DNA of 9,119 nt, from positions 1-9,119 of the forward strand of contig JBAXQV010000130.1 in NCBI GenBank assembly GCA_037131575.1. The letters run 5' to 3'. Positions 6,053 to 9,119 of this stretch are shown piece by piece. A program made the translations under genes and the position numbers. Under the pieces are notes generated by a model. The model did no database searches. It saw only the letters and a program-made list of their open reading frames with translations, and was not told the DNA's origin. Every line of letters begins with the position of its first letter. Position 1 is the first letter of the stretch. This DNA comes from VFMC01 sp037131575. Lineage in GTDB: Bacteria; Actinomycetota; Acidimicrobiia; Acidimicrobiales; Ilumatobacteraceae.

Positions 6053-7108
6053 TCAACGCCGTTGCAGCCGAAGCCCACCGCTGGCGATGATCTGGTCGAG
6101 TTCGGCCGGGGCGTCGGGATCGTGCAGTTCGAGCACCTCGGTGAGGAAGGCCCAGGTGGTGCCGATCTGCTCGATCAGCAACTCGCGCCAGGGCCGCAAC
6201 CCGGGACCGATCGCATCGACCACGGTTTCGGCGAAGAACGTCTTCACCTGCTCGGGCAGGTACGGGATGTGATCGACCAGATCGGCGTACAGCCCCATAT
6301 CGCTCGATGCCTGGTGGCCCGCACCGGCCATGTCGGCCCGCCACGTGGGCGACCCGGCGAGCAATTGCCACGGTCGGTCAGCATCGCTGCTCGCCGGTGT
6401 CGAGCGATCGCACTCGCCCACCACGAGCAAGGTGGGCAACGTCACTCGGGCGAGCGCAGCATCGCTGAGCGTGCGGGTGTAACCCTGGAAACTCACGACC
6501 GCCTTCACAGCCGAGTGCGGTGCCACCCCTCGCCGTCCGGCAACGGTGGCGAGCGCCGTGTAGGCACCGTACGAGTGACCGGCCATGACCACACGGTTGT
6601 GGTCGATCGCGGCAGTGACATCGGGAGCAAACGACGGGTGACCCTTCAAGAGCGCGTCGAGTAGCAGGTTGGCATCGGCCACCCGGCCCATCTCATTGGT
6701 GCGGTCGTCGACGTAGGTGCCGAGCAGCCAATCGGCCAGCGCATCGCCAGGATGGTCGGCCGACACCACGATCGCGCCCCGCGCCGCCAGGGTTTCACAC
6801 AAGAGTGAGTTCGAGAACCGCATACCGGTTCGCCCGTGCGAGAACAACACCAGAGGAAAGCTGCCACCGTGGGCAGGCCCGGCCGGTTGAGCGGCCGCCG
6901 ACTCGAATTCGATACCCGGCATCAGCTGGTAGACCGAGCGGTCGGCGCGCGCCGATGCCGCCGGGTACCACACGTCGACACCGAGCAATCGTCCGTCGCG
7001 GGCAGCGTCGGCGATGAGGGTGGTGGTACGCGCAATGGCGAACCGCGGCGCTTCGATAGGCGAACCAGCGCTGGGGCGCACCATTGCGTCGATGGAAGGG
7101 TCGCTCAC
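6053..7108 (-). CDS. alpha/beta hydrolase, dienelactone hydrolase / PAF-acetylhydrolase-like esterase
   Basis: The 351-residue protein is a serine hydrolase of the alpha/beta fold. The nucleophile elbow is GHSYG (177-181, Ser179), the acid is probably D234 in GECD, and the base is H265 in GAGHQ, so the catalytic triad is complete. An HGRTG stretch (91-95) after strand LVLFS forms the oxyanion region. The N-terminal VDVWYPA and the DHPGD segment (118-122) resemble predicted dienelactone hydrolases and bacterial PAF-acetylhydrolase-like lipases. No signal peptide is seen, so it is probably cytoplasmic. A C-terminal helical stretch (about 285-345) has no assigned role. GTG at 7108 is chosen because a TAATAC -10-like box lies 8 nt upstream. 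ATG at 7084 would remove 8 residues and has no RBS. Its substrate is unknown; an acyl ester fits the neighbours. Confidence 0.9.
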   Translation of the reverse strand: MSDPSIDAMVRPSAGSPIEAPRFAIARTTTLIADAARDGRLLGVDVWYPAASARADRSVYQLMPGIEFESAAAQPAGPAHGGSFPLVLFSHGRTGMRFSNSLLCETLAARGAIVVSADHPGDALADWLLGTYVDDRTNEMGRVADANLLLDALLKGHPSFAPDVTAAIDHNRVVMAGHSYGAYTALATVAGRRGVAPHSAVKAVVSFQGYTRTLSDAALARVTLPTLLVVGECDRSTPASSDADRPWQLLAGSPTWRADMAGAGHQASSDMGLYADLVDHIPYLPEQVKTFFAETVVDAIGPGLRPWRELLIEQIGTTWAFLTEVLELHDPDAPAELDQIIASGGLRLQRR

Positions 7109-7116
7109 GCACCTGA

Positions 7117-7122
7117 GTATTA
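7117..7122 (-). promoter_or_regulatory. -10-like box TAATAC before the hydrolase gene
   Basis: On the minus strand TAATAC ends 8 nt before the GTG at 7108. It misses the final T of TAnnnT but shares T, A and A with TATAAT. The AGGTG just before the start is only 1 nt away and is too close to act as a ribosome site, so a leaderless transcript is plausible. Confidence 0.35.
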
Positions 7123-7163
7123 CCGGCGCCCACGCCGAAGCGAACAGACCATTGGGTGGGCCG

Positions 7164-7173
7164 AACGGCCGTT
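7164..7173. repeat. 10-bp perfect palindrome AACGGCCGTT
   Basis: The palindrome lies 2 nt past the stop codon of the SirB1-like gene, in the 67-bp gap before the hydrolase. With no loop and no T run it is a poor terminator. It could be a protein-binding site or chance in GC-rich DNA. A competing short hairpin, GGCC-GAAC-GGCC, overlaps it. Confidence 0.3.
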
Positions 7174-7175
7174 GC

Positions 7176-7841
7176 TCAGTTCAACGACCGCACCCATCGC
7201 GCGTGCTCGGCGCCTTCGTGGGCCAACTCGACGAACCCGCCGCGCATCACTGCCAGCGAGTACATCTGCGCAGCATCGGCTTTCGGCAGCACGAGCATAC
7301 GCAGGTTGTTGAGCATGCGGATGAGGATGTTCCGGTCGCTCACCGGGGCCAGAAAGGCATCGTCGAAGCGTTGATCGCCGCCAGTGAGACCGTCCCATGC
7401 CTCGAGCAGCCCGGCTCGGTTGTAGATGGCGCCGTTGTTGAACGGGTCGCCGAACACGTCGTGCCCCTGTTCGCGCACGATGAAGTGGCCGGGCAAGCCC
7501 ACGCCTTCCACGGCCACCCCTGCGCGACGACCCACTTCGATAGCCACCACCGACAGAGTTATGGGGAGGCCCAACCCACGGGTGAGTACATCGCCAAGGT
7601 ACGAGTTGCGCGCGTCGTAGTAATCGGATCGGTTACCGGTGAGTCGGCCGCGAAGCGTTGCCAGCACACCGTGCAGCGACGGCACGACACACAAGTCGGC
7701 CAGACCATCGAGTTCGTTGGCGATGGCGTTACTGGCGTCGATGCCGGTGAAGGCCTCGGCCATGAGTGCGCAGGCGCGATCGAGCCGAAGCTCTGTGGGC
7801 GGCCCGCTCACCAGTGCCGCGAAGCGCATCGCTGCGTCCAT
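7176..7841 (-). CDS. SirB1-family transglutaminase-like protein, apparently without catalytic cysteine
   Basis: The 221-residue protein matches the SirB1 / transglutaminase-like core 2 family. The diagnostic segment is YYDARNSYLGDVLTRGLGLP (74-93) with ITLSVVAIEVGRR after it, then VEGVGLPGHFIVRE (111-124) and DPFNNG (132-137). The His119 and Asp132 positions of a transglutaminase-like site are kept, but the helix start where a catalytic cysteine would be expected reads PITLS, and C51 lies well outside. The protein may therefore bind rather than cleave. The C-terminal helical part (about 168-221, RMLNNLRML) corresponds to the short repeat-like tail of the family. I chose ATG at 7841: the frame stays open to 7979, but that part is antisense to the divergent acyl-CoA synthetase. 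A TACGGT box lies 6 nt upstream. The cellular role of this family is not established. Same-strand order suggests possible cotranscription with the hydrolase. Confidence 0.88.
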   Translation of the reverse strand: MDAAMRFAALVSGPPTELRLDRACALMAEAFTGIDASNAIANELDGLADLCVVPSLHGVLATLRGRLTGNRSDYYDARNSYLGDVLTRGLGLPITLSVVAIEVGRRAGVAVEGVGLPGHFIVREQGHDVFGDPFNNGAIYNRAGLLEAWDGLTGGDQRFDDAFLAPVSDRNILIRMLNNLRMLVLPKADAAQMYSLAVMRGGFVELAHEGAEHARWVRSLN

Positions 7842-7875
7842 GCCACCACCGTACCGTCGGCTACGTTGCCAACTC
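7842..7875. promoter_or_regulatory. 34-bp divergent promoter between the SirB1-like and acyl-CoA synthetase genes
   Basis: On the plus strand TACGTT (7862-7867) lies 8 nt before the ATG at 7876. On the minus strand TACGGT (7848-7853) lies 6 nt before the ATG at 7841. Both are TAnnnT boxes at leaderless spacing and only 8 bp lie between them. The boxes form part of an imperfect dyad, with CGTA (7850-7853) facing TACG (7862-7865) and CCG/CGG inside, centred within about a base of the midpoint of the starts. No Shine-Dalgarno sequence is present for the synthetase; GGTGG before the SirB1-like gene is weak at best. Any -35 elements would fall inside the opposite coding region. Confidence 0.5.
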
Positions 7876-9119
7876 ATGTACCCAGGTGCCTTCGTGTCGA
7901 CCACCCCCGACAAGCCCGCCATCATCATGGGCGGTTCGGGGTTCACCCAGACGTTCGCCGAACTCGATGCCGCAGCCAACCGACTGAGCCGTCTCCTGCG
8001 CGCCGCCGGTGTGCAACCGGGCGATCATGTGGCGATCTGCATGGAGAACCACGACCACTACATGGAGGTCGTGTGGGGCTGCCATTACGCAGGTGCGGTG
8101 TACACGGCCTGCTCGAGCCGCCTCACCAGCGGTGAGCTGGCGTACATCATCAACGATTGCGCCGCCAAGGTGTTCATCACCTCCACGTACAAGGCCGACC
8201 AGGCCGCCGAAATCGTGGCCGACACGCAAGCAGTGCAACTGCGCCTCATGCTCGACGGCACGATCGATGGCTACGAGAGCTACGAGGCTGCGGTCGCTGC
8301 ACATCCGGGAACACCGCTCGACGAAGAGCGCATCGCCGGCACCGACATGCTGTACTCGTCGGGCACGACGGGGCGCCCGAAGGGTGTCACCCGCGCGTTT
8401 CCGAACCTTCCGCTCGAGGGCACACCCGGTTCGGTTGCACCGCTGCTCACCATGCTGTTCGGAGTCACCTCCGACACCGTGTACCTGTCGCCTGCGCCCT
8501 TCTATCATGCCGCTCCGCTGCGGTTCTGCATGTCGGCCCAGGGCCTCGGCGCCACCGTCGTGGCCATGGAACACTTCGATGCCGAGCAGTACTTGGCCCT
8601 GGTCGACCGCTACGACGCCACCGCCAGCCAAGTGGTGCCCACCATGTTCGTGCGCATGCTGAAGCTGCCCGATGACGTGCGCGCCAAGTACGACGTGTCG
8701 TCGCTGCGCAGCGTCATCCACGCCGCAGCGCCGTGCCCCATTCCGGTGAAGAAGCAGATGATCGAATGGTTCGGCCCGATCATCCACGAGTACTACGCCG
8801 GTACCGAGGGCAACGGTTTCGTGTACTGCAACAGCGATATGTGGTTGGCCCACCCCGGCACCGTGGGCACGCCCATCAACTGCACGCTGCACATCTGCAA
8901 CGACGAGGGCGAGGAAGTACCGCACTACGAAAGCGGCACGGTGTTCTTCGAGGGCGGGGGCAGCTTCGAGTACCACAACGACCCCGAGAAGACGGCTTCG
9001 TCGAGGCACCCGCAGGGCTGGTCGACCTTGGGCGACGTTGGCTACGTCGACGACGACAACTTCCTCTACCTCACCGACCGCAAGGCGTACATGATCATCT
9101 CCGGTGGGGTGAACATCTA
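7876..9119 (+). CDS. acyl-CoA synthetase (AMP-forming, FadD-type), 3' end beyond the window
   Basis: The frame is open from ATG 7876 to the window edge (414 codons) with no stop, so the gene is cut by the window and is not broken. It is an ANL-superfamily adenylate-forming enzyme that would activate a carboxylic acid with ATP and transfer it to CoA. The P-loop-like signature YSSGTTGRPKG is at 160-170. The A5 motif YYAGTEG is at 306-312, GDVGYVDDD (386-394) holds the ribose-binding aspartate, and DR at 401-402 with ISGGVNI (408-414) marks the hinge before the small C-terminal domain, which lies outside. The start gives a short N terminus (MYPGAFVSTTPDKPA), normal for the family. The sequence style resembles fatty-acid or sterol-side-chain CoA ligases of actinobacteria, but the substrate is unknown. 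It is divergent from the SirB1-like gene and shares its compact promoter. Confidence 0.95.
   Translation, partial: MYPGAFVSTTPDKPAIIMGGSGFTQTFAELDAAANRLSRLLRAAGVQPGDHVAICMENHDHYMEVVWGCHYAGAVYTACSSRLTSGELAYIINDCAAKVFITSTYKADQAAEIVADTQAVQLRLMLDGTIDGYESYEAAVAAHPGTPLDEERIAGTDMLYSSGTTGRPKGVTRAFPNLPLEGTPGSVAPLLTMLFGVTSDTVYLSPAPFYHAAPLRFCMSAQGLGATVVAMEHFDAEQYLALVDRYDATASQVVPTMFVRMLKLPDDVRAKYDVSSLRSVIHAAAPCPIPVKKQMIEWFGPIIHEYYAGTEGNGFVYCNSDMWLAHPGTVGTPINCTLHICNDEGEEVPHYESGTVFFEGGGSFEYHNDPEKTASSRHPQGWSTLGDVGYVDDDNFLYLTDRKAYMIISGGVNI

Noticed and set aside
7842..7979. Longer start of the SirB1-like gene at 7979
   Set aside because: The extra 46 residues are antisense to the start of the acyl-CoA synthetase and are not part of the SirB1 family. 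ATG 7841 has a -10 box at leaderless distance.
7014..8135. Plus-strand open frame of 373 codons crossing three genes
   Set aside because: It overlaps the hydrolase start, the whole SirB1-like gene and the synthetase start in other frames, and its composition is not protein-like.
7861..9009. Minus-strand open frame of 382 codons opposite the acyl-CoA synthetase
   Set aside because: The opposite strand carries all ANL signature motifs in order; this frame has none and is rich in His, Val and Gly.
1..9119. Search by eye for CRISPR arrays, insertion sequences, terminal inverted repeats, integrase or toxin-antitoxin genes, including at the tRNA-Pro as an attachment site
   Set aside because: No regularly spaced repeats, transposase or integrase motifs, or tRNA-fragment duplications were seen; the gene content reads as ordinary chromosome.

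Overview
The window is GC-rich and densely coding on both strands, with short intergenic gaps, several GTG starts and many G/C-ending codons. Together with a lipid-catabolism gene set (acyl-CoA synthetase, acyl-CoA dehydrogenase) and TAnnnT-type -10 boxes placed right at start codons, this suggests a chromosomal segment of a high-GC actinobacterium, plausibly from the Acidimicrobiia. That placement is inference from style and content; no marker here fixes it. I see no mobile element, CRISPR array, phage gene or sign of recent transfer.

Left part (1-3179, minus strand): a putative unit reads right to left as DUF512 PDZ/radical-SAM protein, ribosome-assembly GTPase Der, and a small zinc-ribbon protein with a C-terminal membrane anchor. 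A tRNA-Pro(GGG) gene follows, set off by a bulged hairpin. The DUF512 stop and the der start share an ATGA, so translation of the two is probably coupled. Middle (3225-4690, plus strand): ispH (last step of the MEP isoprenoid pathway) diverges from DUF512, then a four-helix CopD-like membrane protein follows. ispH, DUF512 and der also lie close together in other phyla, so this looks like an old housekeeping cluster.

Right part (4702-9119): an acyl-CoA dehydrogenase, an alpha/beta hydrolase and a SirB1/transglutaminase-like protein are on the minus strand. A fatty-acid-type acyl-CoA synthetase diverges from the last of these and runs off the window edge. Hydrolase, CoA ligase and dehydrogenase could form a path of ester cleavage, CoA activation and first beta-oxidation step, but the substrate cannot be told from sequence.

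The most notable non-coding signal is that genes with poor or ambiguous Shine-Dalgarno sequences repeatedly carry a TAnnnT box 6-8 nt before the start codon, as expected for leaderless mRNAs. Both divergent gene pairs have two such boxes facing each other around a dyad centred between the two start codons. I found no clearly new multi-gene defence or mobile system. The best candidates for undescribed biology are the DUF512 radical-SAM protein, the zinc-ribbon tail-anchored protein beside der, and the compact divergent leaderless promoters.
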